DNA of 64,000 bases. Source: Thiohalorhabdus denitrificans. Its GTDB lineage: Bacteria; Pseudomonadota; Gammaproteobacteria; Thiohalorhabdales; Thiohalorhabdaceae. A program made the position numbers and the translations under genes. Below are positions 47,155 to 56,110 of this stretch, in pieces. Position 1 is the stretch's first letter. Each line of letters starts with the position of its first letter. Under the pieces are notes generated by a model. It ran no database searches. It was not told the DNA's origin and saw nothing but the letters and a program-made list of their open reading frames with translations. Location: assembly GCF_001399755.1 (NCBI RefSeq), contig NZ_LJCP01000011.1:124001-188000 (forward strand), read 5' to 3'.

Positions 47155-49545
47155 ATGGACGAAATCCCCCACATCATCTGGTTCCAGGACCTGAGCATGG
47201 ACATGGTGGCCCAGGTGGGCGGCAAGAACGCCTCCCTGGGCGAGATCACGCGCAACCTGGCCGCGGCCGGGGTGCGGGTGCCCGGGGGCTTCGCCGTAAC
47301 CGCCAGGGGCTACCGCGCCCTGCTCGACCAGGCCGGGCTGCGGGAGCCGCTGCGCGAGCTGTTCCGGGACCTCGACATCACCAACCGCGCCGACCTCGCC
47401 TACGCCGGCGAGCGCGCACGCGGCTGGATCCTCGACGCCACCCTGCCCGAGGAGGTGGAGCAGGGCATCCGGGAGTCCTACCGGCAGATGTGCGCCGAGT
47501 CCGGGCTCGAGGACATGGCGGTGGCGGTGCGCTCCTCGGCCACCGCCGAGGACCTCCCCGACGCCAGCTTCGCCGGGCAGCAGGAGACCTACCTGCACGT
47601 GCGGGGCGCGGACAACCTGGTCCGCGCGGTGCACAAGTGCTTCGCCTCCCTGTTCACCGACCGCGCCATCTCCTACCGCACCAAGCGGGGCTTCGACCAC
47701 CTGGACGTGGCCCTGTCCGTGGGCGTGCAGCGGATGGTCTACGCCGACCACGGCGCGGCGGGGGTGATGTTCTCCATCGACACCGAATCCGGCTTCGAAA
47801 ACGCGGTGTTCCTGACCGCCGCCTACGGCCTGGGCGAGAACGTGGTCCAGGGGGCCGTGAACCCCGACGAGTACTACGTCTTCAAGCCCCTCCTGGAGCG
47901 GGGCAAGCCCGCCCTGATCCGGCGCAAGCTGGGGGACAAGGCCCTGCGCATGGTCTACGGGGAGGACGGGAACGCCTACAACGAGCGCGTGACGGCCCGG
48001 GAGCGCAACCGCTTCGTGCTCTCCGACGAGGAGGCCCTGACCCTGGCGCGCTGGGCGGTGGCCGTGGAGAAGCACTATTCCGCCGTGCACGGCAAGCCCA
48101 CCCCCATGGACATGGAGTGGGCCCGCGATCAGGACACGGGGGAGCTGTTCATGCTCCAGGCCCGCCCGGAGACGGTGCACGCCGGCAAGAAGCCGGGGCT
48201 TATGCGCGCCTACCGCCTGAACGAGACCGGCGAGGTGCTGGTGTCCGGCCGCAGCGTGGGGTCGGCCATCGCCACCGGGCCGGTGCGGGTGGTGGAGAGC
48301 CCCAAGGCCCTGAAGGAGTTCAACACCGGGGACATCCTGGTAACCGACATGACCGATCCCGACTGGGAGCCGATCATGAAACAGGCCGCCGGCATCATCA
48401 CCAACCGCGGGGGGCGCACCAGCCACGCCGCCATCGTCTCCCGGGAGCTGGGGATCCCGGCGGTGGTGGGGGCGGGCAACGCCACCGAGGTCCTGGATCC
48501 GGACCAGCGGGTGACCCTGTCCTGCGCGGAGGGGGACACGGGCTACATCTACGCGGGCGAGCTGGACTACACCGTCGAGGACCTGCAGGTCGACGAGGGG
48601 TCCCTGCCCGAGTCCGTGGGCCTGATGATGAATGTGGGCAATCCGGAGCGGGCGTTCACTTTCGCCCAGGTACCGAACCACGGGGTGGGCCTGGCGCGGA
48701 TGGAGTTCGTCATCAACAACGAGATCGCCGTCCACCCCATGGCGCTGCTCCACCCCAACCGCACCAGCAACCAGGACCGGGCGGAGATCCGCCGCCGCAC
48801 GGAGGGCTTCGCCGACAACCACGAGTTCTTCGTGCGCACCCTCTCCGAGGGCCTGGCCACCATCGCCGCCAGCTTCTGGCCCAAGGACGTCATCGTCCGC
48901 ATGTCCGACTTCAAGTCCAGCGAGTACGCCAACCTCATCGGCGGGCGGTACTTCGAGCCGGAGGAGGAGAACCCCATGATCGGCTTCCGGGGGGCCTCCC
49001 GCTACTACTCGGAGGCCTACCGGGAAGGCTTCGCCATGGAGTGCGAGGCCATCCGGCGTGCCCGCGATGAGCTGGGGCTCACCAACATGAAGATCATGGT
49101 GCCCTTCTGCCGCACCGTGGAGGAGGGCGAGAAGGTACGGGCCGAGCTGGCCGCCAACGGCCTCCGCCAGGGGGAGGACGGCCTCGAGGTCTACATCATG
49201 TGCGAGCTGCCCACCAACGTGATCCTGGCCGAGGAGTTCGCCGAAATCTTCGACGGCTTCTCCATCGGCTCCAACGACCTGACCCAGCTCACCCTGGGCG
49301 TGGACCGCAACTCGGCCCTGGTGTCGCCCCTGTTCGACGAGCGCGACGAGGCGGTAAAGCGCTTCATCGCCGAGGCCATCCGCAAGGTGAAGGCCAAGGG
49401 CCGCAAGATCGGCATCTGCGGCCAGGCGCCCAGCGACTATCCGGAGTTCGCCCAGTTCCTGGTGGAAGCGGGCATCGACACCATCTCCGTGAACCCGGAC
49501 GCCCTGGCGGTGACCGCCCGCTACCTAAAGGAGCACGAACGATAA
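47155..49545 (+). CDS. ppsA: Phosphoenolpyruvate synthase
   Basis: PpsA makes PEP from pyruvate and ATP, giving AMP and phosphate, for gluconeogenesis. The 796 residues include the ATP-grasp domain (VGGKNASLGEI, AVRSSATAEDLPDASFAGQQ), the swivelling domain with phospho-His424 in GGRTSHAAIVSRELGIPAVVG, and the PEP/pyruvate barrel ending IGSNDLTQLTLGVDR and CGQAPSDYPEFA. In an autotroph it links pyruvate to fixed-carbon pools. It is monocistronic. Confidence 0.97.
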   Translation: MDEIPHIIWFQDLSMDMVAQVGGKNASLGEITRNLAAAGVRVPGGFAVTARGYRALLDQAGLREPLRELFRDLDITNRADLAYAGERARGWILDATLPEEVEQGIRESYRQMCAESGLEDMAVAVRSSATAEDLPDASFAGQQETYLHVRGADNLVRAVHKCFASLFTDRAISYRTKRGFDHLDVALSVGVQRMVYADHGAAGVMFSIDTESGFENAVFLTAAYGLGENVVQGAVNPDEYYVFKPLLERGKPALIRRKLGDKALRMVYGEDGNAYNERVTARERNRFVLSDEEALTLARWAVAVEKHYSAVHGKPTPMDMEWARDQDTGELFMLQARPETVHAGKKPGLMRAYRLNETGEVLVSGRSVGSAIATGPVRVVESPKALKEFNTGDILVTDMTDPDWEPIMKQAAGIITNRGGRTSHAAIVSRELGIPAVVGAGNATEVLDPDQRVTLSCAEGDTGYIYAGELDYTVEDLQVDEGSLPESVGLMMNVGNPERAFTFAQVPNHGVGLARMEFVINNEIAVHPMALLHPNRTSNQDRAEIRRRTEGFADNHEFFVRTLSEGLATIAASFWPKDVIVRMSDFKSSEYANLIGGRYFEPEEENPMIGFRGASRYYSEAYREGFAMECEAIRRARDELGLTNMKIMVPFCRTVEEGEKVRAELAANGLRQGEDGLEVYIMCELPTNVILAEEFAEIFDGFSIGSNDLTQLTLGVDRNSALVSPLFDERDEAVKRFIAEAIRKVKAKGRKIGICGQAPSDYPEFAQFLVEAGIDTISVNPDALAVTARYLKEHER

Positions 49546-49728
49546 GAGCCCGCCCCCATGCTGTACGGATTGGCTTCGGGGACCGGGACAAGGGCCGTCA
49601 CAACCCTCACGGACCCGTTCGTGGCGGCGACCCTGGGGGCAAGCCCGGACCAAACAGGGCCGCTCGCCCCCCATTTAGGCTTTTCCCCCCTCGCGGATCA
49701 TCCGAAGGAACCGCTGATCCTATAGGTC

Positions 49729-49774
49729 TGGACGAGCTTTCCAGAAAAATTGGGTTTTTTCTGGAAATCGTCCA
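49729..49774. promoter_or_regulatory. Long inverted repeat upstream of the RiPP cassette
   Basis: Arms TGGACG...TTTCCAGAAAAA and TTTTTCTGGAAA.CGTCCA form 18 pairs around a six-base loop, 116 bases before the precursor gene. The rest of the 344-base gap from 49546 holds no gene that I can see. It may be an operator or an RNA stem; no clear promoter was found beside it. Confidence 0.6.
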
Positions 49775-49889
49775 GGGGTAGAGTGCGTATCAAGGGCTGA
49801 CCATTAGCGCACGGTCCTGACCCCTTCGCCCGCGCGGGCACAGCCGACCGGCGCGGAACGAAGGCCATTTCCAAACGGGAGGGCGAACC

Positions 49890-50219
49890 ATGACGGATGA
49901 GCGCAAGACCGGCAGCAACGGGTTCAATTACATGCTCGGGGCCACGGTGGCCGGAGGCCTCGCCCTGGGCTCGCTCGGCGCCCAGGCCGATACCAACCCC
50001 TTTCAAGTGGCCGACCTCGGCAGCGGCTACATGGTGGCCGAAAACCAGGCGGAGGGCCGGTGCGGCGGCGCCACCGACGACGATAAGAAAGGGGAAGAAG
50101 GCAAGTGCGGCGGCATGAGCGACTCCGACAAATCCAAGGGCGAAAAGGACAAGGCCGCCAAGGACAAGAAGGATGGCGGCGAAGGGAAATGCGGTGAGGG
50201 CAAGTGCGCCGGTGGCTGA
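49890..50219 (+). CDS. HvfA-like RiPP precursor with EGKCG motifs
   Basis: The 109-residue protein has a signal-peptide-like N-terminus (hydrophobic about 14-31, AQA before residue 34) and a Lys/Asp/Gly-rich tail with four Cys, each in an EG(K/R)C(G/A) motif: Cys58, Cys73, Cys101 and Cys106. In Haemophilus, HvfA EGKCG motifs are modified by an MNIO enzyme to copper-binding oxazolone/thioamide groups. The next two genes encode such an enzyme and its partner. A GGGAGG site precedes the ATG. Modification of all four Cys is an inference. Confidence 0.85.
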   Translation: MTDERKTGSNGFNYMLGATVAGGLALGSLGAQADTNPFQVADLGSGYMVAENQAEGRCGGATDDDKKGEEGKCGGMSDSDKSKGEKDKAAKDKKDGGEGKCGEGKCAGG

Positions 50220-51057
50220 CGGCCTCCCGACAGGAGGTTTGAACGGGGCGGGGCTCGGCCTGCGCCGGGCCCTAGTGGCCCCCCTCCTGGAGCAGCCGGG
50301 GGCCGACCTCGACTTCCTGGAGGTGACCCCGGAGAACTGGATCGGCGTGGGCGGCGCCCGCGGAAAGGACTTCCGCCGCGCGGTGGAGGGCCGCCCGCTG
50401 GCCGCCCACGGCCTGTCCCTCAACATCGGTGGCCCCGCCCCGCTCGACCACGCCCACCTCGACGCCCTCAAGGGCTTCCTGGACGGCCTGGACGTGGCCG
50501 TCTACAGCGAGCACCTCTCCTTCTGCGCCGACGACGGCCAGCTCTACGACCTGCTACCGATCCCGTTCACCGAGGAGGCGGTGCGCTACGTGGCCGGGCG
50601 CGTCCAGCGGGTCCAGGAGCACCTGGAGCGGCCCCTGGCCCTGGAGAACGTCTCCTACTACGCCGCGCCCGGACAGGAGATGGGCGAGGCGGAGTTCACC
50701 GCCGCCGTGGCCGAGGAGGCCGACTGCCACCTGCTGCTGGACGTCAACAACGTCTACGTGAACAGCGCCAACCACGGCTACGCCCCGATGGCCTTCCTGG
50801 ACGCCCTGCCCGCCGACCGCGTGGCCTACCTCCACATCGCCGGCCATCGCCGCGAGGCCCCGGACCTCCTCATCGACACCCACGGCGCGCCGGTGATCGA
50901 CCCCGTTTGGGACCTGCTGGACACCGCCTACCGGCGCTTCGGCCCGCTGCCCACTCTGCTGGAGCGGGACACCGAGATCCCGCCGCTTCCGGAGCTGCTG
51001 GAGGAGGTGGCCGCCATCCGCCGCGCCCAGGAGCGGCATGCGGAGGCCGAGGCATGA
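50212..51057 (+). CDS. MNIO-family (DUF692) RiPP maturase
   Basis: MNIO enzymes are multinuclear iron oxidases that modify Cys of RiPP precursors (MbnB, HvfB, BufB). The 281-residue TIM-barrel protein has the family order of metal-ligand motifs: AHGLSLNIG (His66), YSEHLSF (Glu100, His101), ALENVSYY, LLLDVNNVYVNSANHG, YLHIAGH, IDTHGAPV and LLERDTEIP. The GTG at 50212 overlaps the precursor 3' end by eight bases, and no better start with a good ribosome-binding site was seen, so the start is uncertain. It is coupled to the DUF2063 gene by ATGA. Confidence 0.9.
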   Translation: MADGLPTGGLNGAGLGLRRALVAPLLEQPGADLDFLEVTPENWIGVGGARGKDFRRAVEGRPLAAHGLSLNIGGPAPLDHAHLDALKGFLDGLDVAVYSEHLSFCADDGQLYDLLPIPFTEEAVRYVAGRVQRVQEHLERPLALENVSYYAAPGQEMGEAEFTAAVAEEADCHLLLDVNNVYVNSANHGYAPMAFLDALPADRVAYLHIAGHRREAPDLLIDTHGAPVIDPVWDLLDTAYRRFGPLPTLLERDTEIPPLPELLEEVAAIRRAQERHAEAEA

Positions 51058-51839
51058 GCCGGCGGGGCGGGGACGAGCCCGCGCCCCCGGCGGCCCTGCG
51101 CGAGCAGCAGGAGGCCCTCACCGCCCACCTGCGCGACCCGGACCGCCATCCGCCCCCACCGGGCCTCGACGAGCGGGGGCGCTCCGTCTACCGGCGCCTG
51201 GTATTCAACAACCTCCACGGCCTGCTCGCCTCCACCTTCCCCGTCCTGCGCCGGACTCTCGACGAGGAGGCCTGGCGGGAGCTGGTGGCGGACTTCCTCG
51301 CCGACCACCGCGCCGCCACGCCCTATTTCCCCCGGGTGGCCGAGGAATTCCTCGCCTACCTGGCCGAGGGGCGGGGCGAGCGGCCGGAGGACCCGCCCTT
51401 TCTGCCGGAGTTGGCCCACTACGAATGGGCGGAGCTTGCCCTGTACACGGCGGACGAGGACCCATCCGGCGTCCCCGCCGACCCGGACGGCGACCTCCTC
51501 ACCGGAACACCCGTGCGCTCGCCCCTGGCCTGGAGCCTCCGCTACCGCTCCCCCGTGCACCGCATCGGCCCCGACTTCCGGCCCGAGGAACCGCCGGGGG
51601 CGCCCACCTGCCTGGTGGTCTACCGCGACCGCGCCGATGCCGTCGGCTTCCTGGAGATCAACCCCGTCACCGCCCGCCTCCTGGAGCTGATGGAACAGGA
51701 GCCGGCCCCCGGAGCGGAGCTGCTGCGCCGCATCGCCGCCGAGATCGCCCACCCCGACCCTGAGCGGGTGGTGGCGTTCGGCGCGGACATCCTCGCCGAC
51801 CTGCGCCAGCGGGACGTGGTGCTTGGCACGTTCCCCTAG
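51054..51839 (+). CDS. DUF2063/HvfC-like partner protein
   Basis: The 261-residue protein starts with a DUF2063 domain (VYRRLVFNNLHGLLASTFPVLRRTLDEEAWRELV, then RVAEEFLAYL and LAHYEWAELAL) and a C-terminal domain typical of HvfC/MbnC-like partners. In characterised systems it binds the precursor leader and supports the MNIO enzyme. The ATG overlaps the MNIO stop (ATGA). The DoxX-like fourth gene of the Haemophilus operon is not present next to it. Confidence 0.88.
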   Translation: MSRRGGDEPAPPAALREQQEALTAHLRDPDRHPPPPGLDERGRSVYRRLVFNNLHGLLASTFPVLRRTLDEEAWRELVADFLADHRAATPYFPRVAEEFLAYLAEGRGERPEDPPFLPELAHYEWAELALYTADEDPSGVPADPDGDLLTGTPVRSPLAWSLRYRSPVHRIGPDFRPEEPPGAPTCLVVYRDRADAVGFLEINPVTARLLELMEQEPAPGAELLRRIAAEIAHPDPERVVAFGADILADLRQRDVVLGTFP

Positions 51840-51905
51840 CGGGGATCCAACGGCCGCCGACGCACCAAGCCGGTTTGGCGCCGGTCGCCCGAACCGGCCT
51901 CAACC

Positions 51906-52583
51906 CTATTCCCCCAGCACCCCCTCCACCCAGGCCAGCAGGTCCCCGGCCTCTTCCGCGTCGACGCCGTGGTCCAGCTCGTAAGGGTTCCAGGTGACGG
52001 ACCGGCAGCCGAGGGTCCGCAGGCGGTCGCGTGCGGTCTCCCCGAGGGGGAAGGGCACTACTCCGTCGTGGCGGCCATGGCCCAGGAAGATGGGTGTCTC
52101 CCGCTGGGCCTCCGCCAGCGGGGGATCGGCGGGCAGGTAGCCGGAAAGGGCCACGATGCCGGCCAGGGGGCGGGGCCGCCCGAGGCCCGTCCACAGCGCC
52201 AGCGCGGCGCCCTGGGAGAAACCGCCCAGAATCGTCCGCTCGGCGGGGATGCCCTCCCCCTCCAGCTCGTCGAGCAGCCCCCCAACCAGGGTGGCAGAGG
52301 CCCGGATCCCGTCCAGATCCTGCTCCGCGTCGGGCTCCAGGCTGACGATGTCGTACCAGGCCCGCATGCGCATGCCGCCGTTGAGGGTCACCGGGCGCTG
52401 CGGGGCGTGTGGCAGGACCACCCGCAGCCCGGGCAGGCGCTCCTCCACCCCCTGGAACAGGGGGGCGAAGTCGTGGCCGTCGGCGCCCAGGCCGTGCAGC
52501 CAGACCACGGCCCGGCTGGCCGAACCGCCATCCTCGGGCAGCGTGACCCGGGCCAGGGCGGACGCGCTCGAATCGCCTTGCAT
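51906..52583 (-). CDS. Alpha/beta-hydrolase carboxylesterase (phospholipase/carboxylesterase family)
   Basis: The 225-residue protein has the family pattern VVWLHGLGADGHDF, the nucleophile Ser in GGFSQGAALALW, the catalytic Asp in GHGRHDGVVPF and the His in YELDHGV. It resembles bacterial carboxylesterases related to acyl-protein thioesterases. The ATG at 52583 is chosen because a GGGGGA site lies eight bases upstream; a Met five codons upstream is also possible. The substrate is unknown. Confidence 0.88.
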   Translation of the reverse strand: MQGDSSASALARVTLPEDGGSASRAVVWLHGLGADGHDFAPLFQGVEERLPGLRVVLPHAPQRPVTLNGGMRMRAWYDIVSLEPDAEQDLDGIRASATLVGGLLDELEGEGIPAERTILGGFSQGAALALWTGLGRPRPLAGIVALSGYLPADPPLAEAQRETPIFLGHGRHDGVVPFPLGETARDRLRTLGCRSVTWNPYELDHGVDAEEAGDLLAWVEGVLGE

Positions 52584-52652
52584 GCTATTTTCCCCCATCA
52601 GCAGAACGGTTAAGGTCGTTTCCTCGGTCGGTCAACATATCGGAGGGACTCC

Positions 52653-53663
52653 ATGTCGCGAGCCATACGCCGCCACTGGTGGATAACGCTGTTCCTCGGC
52701 CTCGGCTTCCTCGCCCCCGCGGCGGGCGCGGAGTCGGTCTCCTGGGAGGACGTTTCCTACGCGGAGGCGGACATCTCCATGGAGCTGGAGCAGGCCGCCG
52801 AGGACGTCTACTACGTCATTGGCCGCAACGGGGTCCCCGATGCCGACAACCAGGGCTTCATGTCCAACGCCGGGTTCGTGGTCACCGAGCAGGGGGTGGT
52901 GGTCTACGACGCCCTGGGCACCCCCTCGCTGGGCTGGAAGCTCCTGGAGAAGATCCGCGGCGTTACCAAAAAGCCCGTGACGCACGTGGTGATCGGCCAC
53001 TACCACGCCGACCATATCTACGGCCTGCAGGCCTTCCAGGACCACACCGACGCCACCATCCTCGCCCACGAGACGGCGGAGCGCTACGTGAGCGGCCCGG
53101 GGGCGGAGGCCCGCCTGAAGCAGCGCCGGGAGGCCCTGTTCCCCTGGGTGGACGAGGACACCCGCATCGTGGGGCCCGACGAGACCTTCGGCGACCGCAA
53201 GGTGCTCGACATGGGCGACAAGCGCGTGGAGCTCGTCCACGTCGGCCCCGCCCACGCCCCGGACGACACCCTGATGATCGTCCACGGGCCCAACGTAGTC
53301 TTCTCCGGGGACATCCTCTTCGACGGCCGGATCCCCTTCGTGGGCGACAACGTGGACTCGGAGAACTGGCTGGCCGGCGTGGAGCGGGTGGCGGAGCTGG
53401 AGCCCGAGCCGCGGATGATCATTCCGGGCCACGGCCCCGCCGACAAGGACGCCGCCGCGGCCGTGGAATTCATGCGGGGCTACATCTCCAAGCTGCGCGA
53501 GCGCATGGGCGAGGCGGTGGAGAACCTCGTGCCCTTCGAGGAGGCCTACGCCGAGACCGACTGGTCCGAGTACGAGGGGCTGCCCGCCTTCGACGCCACC
53601 CACCGCCGCAACGCCTACAACGTCTACCTGGAGATGCAGGACCAGATGGGCGGCGGCTTCTGA
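52653..53663 (+). CDS. Periplasmic MBL-fold metallo-hydrolase
   Basis: The 336-residue protein has a signal peptide (hydrophobic about 9-25, cleavage near AGA/ES) and a metallo-beta-lactamase domain with GHYHADH (His116, His118, Asp120, His121), HVGPAHAPDD, FSGDILFDG and IIPGHGP. It is similar to the SoxH-like or quinoprotein-relay hydrolases of sulfur oxidisers, but no sox genes are near, so the substrate is open. It is convergent with the Nudix gene. Confidence 0.85.
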   Translation: MSRAIRRHWWITLFLGLGFLAPAAGAESVSWEDVSYAEADISMELEQAAEDVYYVIGRNGVPDADNQGFMSNAGFVVTEQGVVVYDALGTPSLGWKLLEKIRGVTKKPVTHVVIGHYHADHIYGLQAFQDHTDATILAHETAERYVSGPGAEARLKQRREALFPWVDEDTRIVGPDETFGDRKVLDMGDKRVELVHVGPAHAPDDTLMIVHGPNVVFSGDILFDGRIPFVGDNVDSENWLAGVERVAELEPEPRMIIPGHGPADKDAAAAVEFMRGYISKLRERMGEAVENLVPFEEAYAETDWSEYEGLPAFDATHRRNAYNVYLEMQDQMGGGF

Positions 53664-53694
53664 TCGGGCCGTGCGCCGGTGGGGAGCGGATCGC

Positions 53695-54108
53695 TCAGGG
53701 CAGCCGCGGCCGCTCCCCGGTCTCCAGGAAACGCCGATAGTCGGCGAGGATGGCGCCGTGGTCGAAGGCCGTCTCGGGCGGGTCGGCCAGCGGGAACCAG
53801 TCCAGGCTGGCGGCGTCGCTGGCCGCCCGCGCCTCGCCGGCAGGGCGGGCCACGTAGACCGTGGAGATGGTGTGGCCGCGGGGGTCGCGCTCCGGGGCCG
53901 AATAGGTTGCGAACTGGAAGAGCTCCTCCAGCTCCAGGCCGGTCTCCTCCCGGGCCTCGCGGCGCGCCGCCCCGTCCAGGGCCTCCCCGGGGTCCACGAA
54001 GCCGCCCGGCAGCGCCCAGCCGTGGGGCGGGTTGGCCCGCTCCACCAGCAGAACCCGGTCCCCCGGATCGTGGATGATGATGTCCACGGTGCAGCGCGGC
54101 TCCGCCAT
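53695..54108 (-). CDS. Nudix hydrolase
   Basis: The 137-residue protein has a complete Nudix box, GFVDPGEALDGAARREAREETGLE split over residues about 36-60, with the REAREET core. It begins with a strand pattern (CTVDIIIHDPGDRVLLVERANPPHGWALPGG) typical of ADP-ribose or nucleotide-sugar hydrolases. The real substrate cannot be set from sequence. Confidence 0.9.
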   Translation of the reverse strand: MAEPRCTVDIIIHDPGDRVLLVERANPPHGWALPGGFVDPGEALDGAARREAREETGLELEELFQFATYSAPERDPRGHTISTVYVARPAGEARAASDAASLDWFPLADPPETAFDHGAILADYRRFLETGERPRLP

Positions 54109-54186
54109 ATCCCCAGCCTCCTCTTCCGCCGTTCCGAAGGTCCAGTGTAGTTCCCGCTCCCCGGGCGGGAAGGGGGCCGGAGGCGG

Positions 54187-55236
54187 TCAGGCCGCCCGAA
54201 CGGACTCGGGGTTGTTGGCCTTGGTGAGCGCCTCCTCGGTGGTGACCACCCGGTTCTGGATAAGGCGCTGCAGGTCCTGGTCCAGGGTCTTCATGCCCAT
54301 CTGCTGGCCGGTCTGGATGGAGGAGACCATCTGGGAGATCTTGTTTTCCCGGATCAGGTTCTTGATGGCGGGGGTGCCGAGCATGATCTCGTGCGCCGCC
54401 ACCCGGCCGCCACCGTTCTTCTTCAGCAGGGCCTGGGAGATCACCGCCTGCAGCGACTCGGAGAGCATGGCGCGCACCATGTCCTTCTCCGCGGCGGGGA
54501 AGACGTCGATGATACGGTCGATGGTCTTGGGCGCAGAGCTGGTGTGCAGGGTGCCCAGCACCAGGTGGCCGGTCTCGGCGGCGGTGAGGGCCAGCTGAAT
54601 GGTCTCCAGGTCCCGCAGCTCGCCCACCAGGATGATGTCCGGGTCCTCGCGCAGGGCGCCGCGCAGGGCGTTGGCGAAGCTGTGGGTGTGGGCGTGCACC
54701 TCGCGCTGGCTCACCAGGCAGTTCTTGGTGGGGTGCACGAACTCGATGGGGTCCTCGATGGTGAGGATGTGGCCCTGCCGGGTCTCGTTGATGTAGTTCA
54801 CCATGGCGGCGAGGGTGGTGGACTTACCCGAGCCGGTGGGGCCGGTCACCAGGATCAGGCCGCGGGGCTTCTCGGCGATCTGCTGGAAGATGTCCGGGGC
54901 CTTGATGTCCTCAAGGGTAAGGATCTCCGAAGGGATGGTCCGGAAGGCCGCCGCCAGGCCCCGATCCTGGTGGTAGGCGTTGACACGGAAGCGGGAGACG
55001 TTGGGGACCTCCATGGAGAAGTCCGCCTCCAGCTCCTGCTCCAGGTTCTTCCGCTGGTCGTCGGTCATGATGTCGTAGATCAGGTCGTGGGCCTGCTTCT
55101 CGTCCAGGGCCGGGGCCTTGATCTTCTTGATATCGCCATCCACGCGGATCATGGGGGGCTCGCCGGCGGACACGTGCAGGTCCGACGCCCCGTGCTTGAC
55201 CGCGAAGGTCAGTAGTTCGGAAATGTCCATCGCCAT
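54187..55236 (-). CDS. pilT: Type IV pilus twitching motility ATPase
   Basis: PilT is the hexameric ATPase that retracts type IV pili. The 349 residues have Walker A GPTGSGKST (132-140), the Asp/His boxes (LTIEDPIEFVH and GELRDLETI), HTSSAPKTIDRIIDVFP, and the AIKNLIREN signature of PilT. The ATG at 55236 follows a GGGGGA site. It is divergent from yggS, as in E. coli and Pseudomonas. Confidence 0.95.
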   Translation of the reverse strand: MAMDISELLTFAVKHGASDLHVSAGEPPMIRVDGDIKKIKAPALDEKQAHDLIYDIMTDDQRKNLEQELEADFSMEVPNVSRFRVNAYHQDRGLAAAFRTIPSEILTLEDIKAPDIFQQIAEKPRGLILVTGPTGSGKSTTLAAMVNYINETRQGHILTIEDPIEFVHPTKNCLVSQREVHAHTHSFANALRGALREDPDIILVGELRDLETIQLALTAAETGHLVLGTLHTSSAPKTIDRIIDVFPAAEKDMVRAMLSESLQAVISQALLKKNGGGRVAAHEIMLGTPAIKNLIRENKISQMVSSIQTGQQMGMKTLDQDLQRLIQNRVVTTEEALTKANNPESVRAA

Positions 55237-55378
55237 CTGCGTCCCCCTTACGGTTTCCTGCTGACCGGTTCCGGGCAATCCTACCGTCTACGGGGACCCT
55301 CTGCATCCCCGCTTTGCCCGGACGCGGCGGGGGCCCATAATATTCCCCTTCCCGCGAAACGAGGCCCGGAGCAGGCGC

Positions 55379-56095
55379 ATGGACGAATCCTCCGCATACG
55401 GCAGGCGGGTGGCGGACATCCGCGAGCGGATCGCGGCCGCGGCCCGGCGCGGCGGCCGCGACCCCGGGGCGGTCACCCTGCTGGCGGTGTCCAAGACCTT
55501 CCCCGCCGAGGCCGTGCGCGCCCTCGCGGAGGCGGGCCAGAGGGCCTTCGCCGAGTCCTACGTCCAGGAGGCGGAGGCCAAGCAGGCGGAGCTAGCGGAC
55601 CTGTCGCTGGACTGGCACTTCATCGGCCCCCTGCAGAGCAACAAGGCCGGGCGGGTGGCCACGGCCTTTCCCTGGGTGCACTCGGTGGACCGGGCAAAGA
55701 TCGCCCGCGCCCTGGACCGCCACCGTACCGGCCAGCCGCCCCTGGACGTTTGCCTCCAGGTGAACATCAGCGACGAGGCCAGCAAGTCCGGCTGCGCGCC
55801 GGAGGAGGCCCCGGCACTGGCGACCCGGATCCGGGACGAATGCCCCCATCTCCGCCTGCGCGGCCTCATGGCCATCCCGGCCCCCGGTGCGACTTCGGAG
55901 GAATCGCGCCCCGCCTTCCGGCGCCTCGCCGGCCTGCTCGCCGAGCTGCGGGAGACGGTGCCGGGGCCGCCCTGGGACACCCTGTCCATGGGCATGAGCG
56001 GGGACTTCGAGGTGGCCGTGGAGGAAGGCGCCACCCACGTGCGGGTGGGCTCGGCCCTATTCGGCGAACGAACCTACCCCGGAAAGACGGACTAG
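55379..56095 (+). CDS. yggS: PLP homeostasis protein YggS
   Basis: The 238-residue protein of the PLPBP/COG0325 family binds PLP at Lys39 (LLAVSKTFP) and has FAESYVQEA, HFIGPLQSNKAG, VCLQVNISDEASKSGC and SMGMSGDFEVAVEEGATHVRVGSALFG. It has no clear catalytic reaction and maintains PLP and amino acid balance. It lies 15 bases before proC. Confidence 0.93.
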   Translation: MDESSAYGRRVADIRERIAAAARRGGRDPGAVTLLAVSKTFPAEAVRALAEAGQRAFAESYVQEAEAKQAELADLSLDWHFIGPLQSNKAGRVATAFPWVHSVDRAKIARALDRHRTGQPPLDVCLQVNISDEASKSGCAPEEAPALATRIRDECPHLRLRGLMAIPAPGATSEESRPAFRRLAGLLAELRETVPGPPWDTLSMGMSGDFEVAVEEGATHVRVGSALFGERTYPGKTD

Positions 56096-56110
56096 CCAAA
56101 GGAGAAGCCC

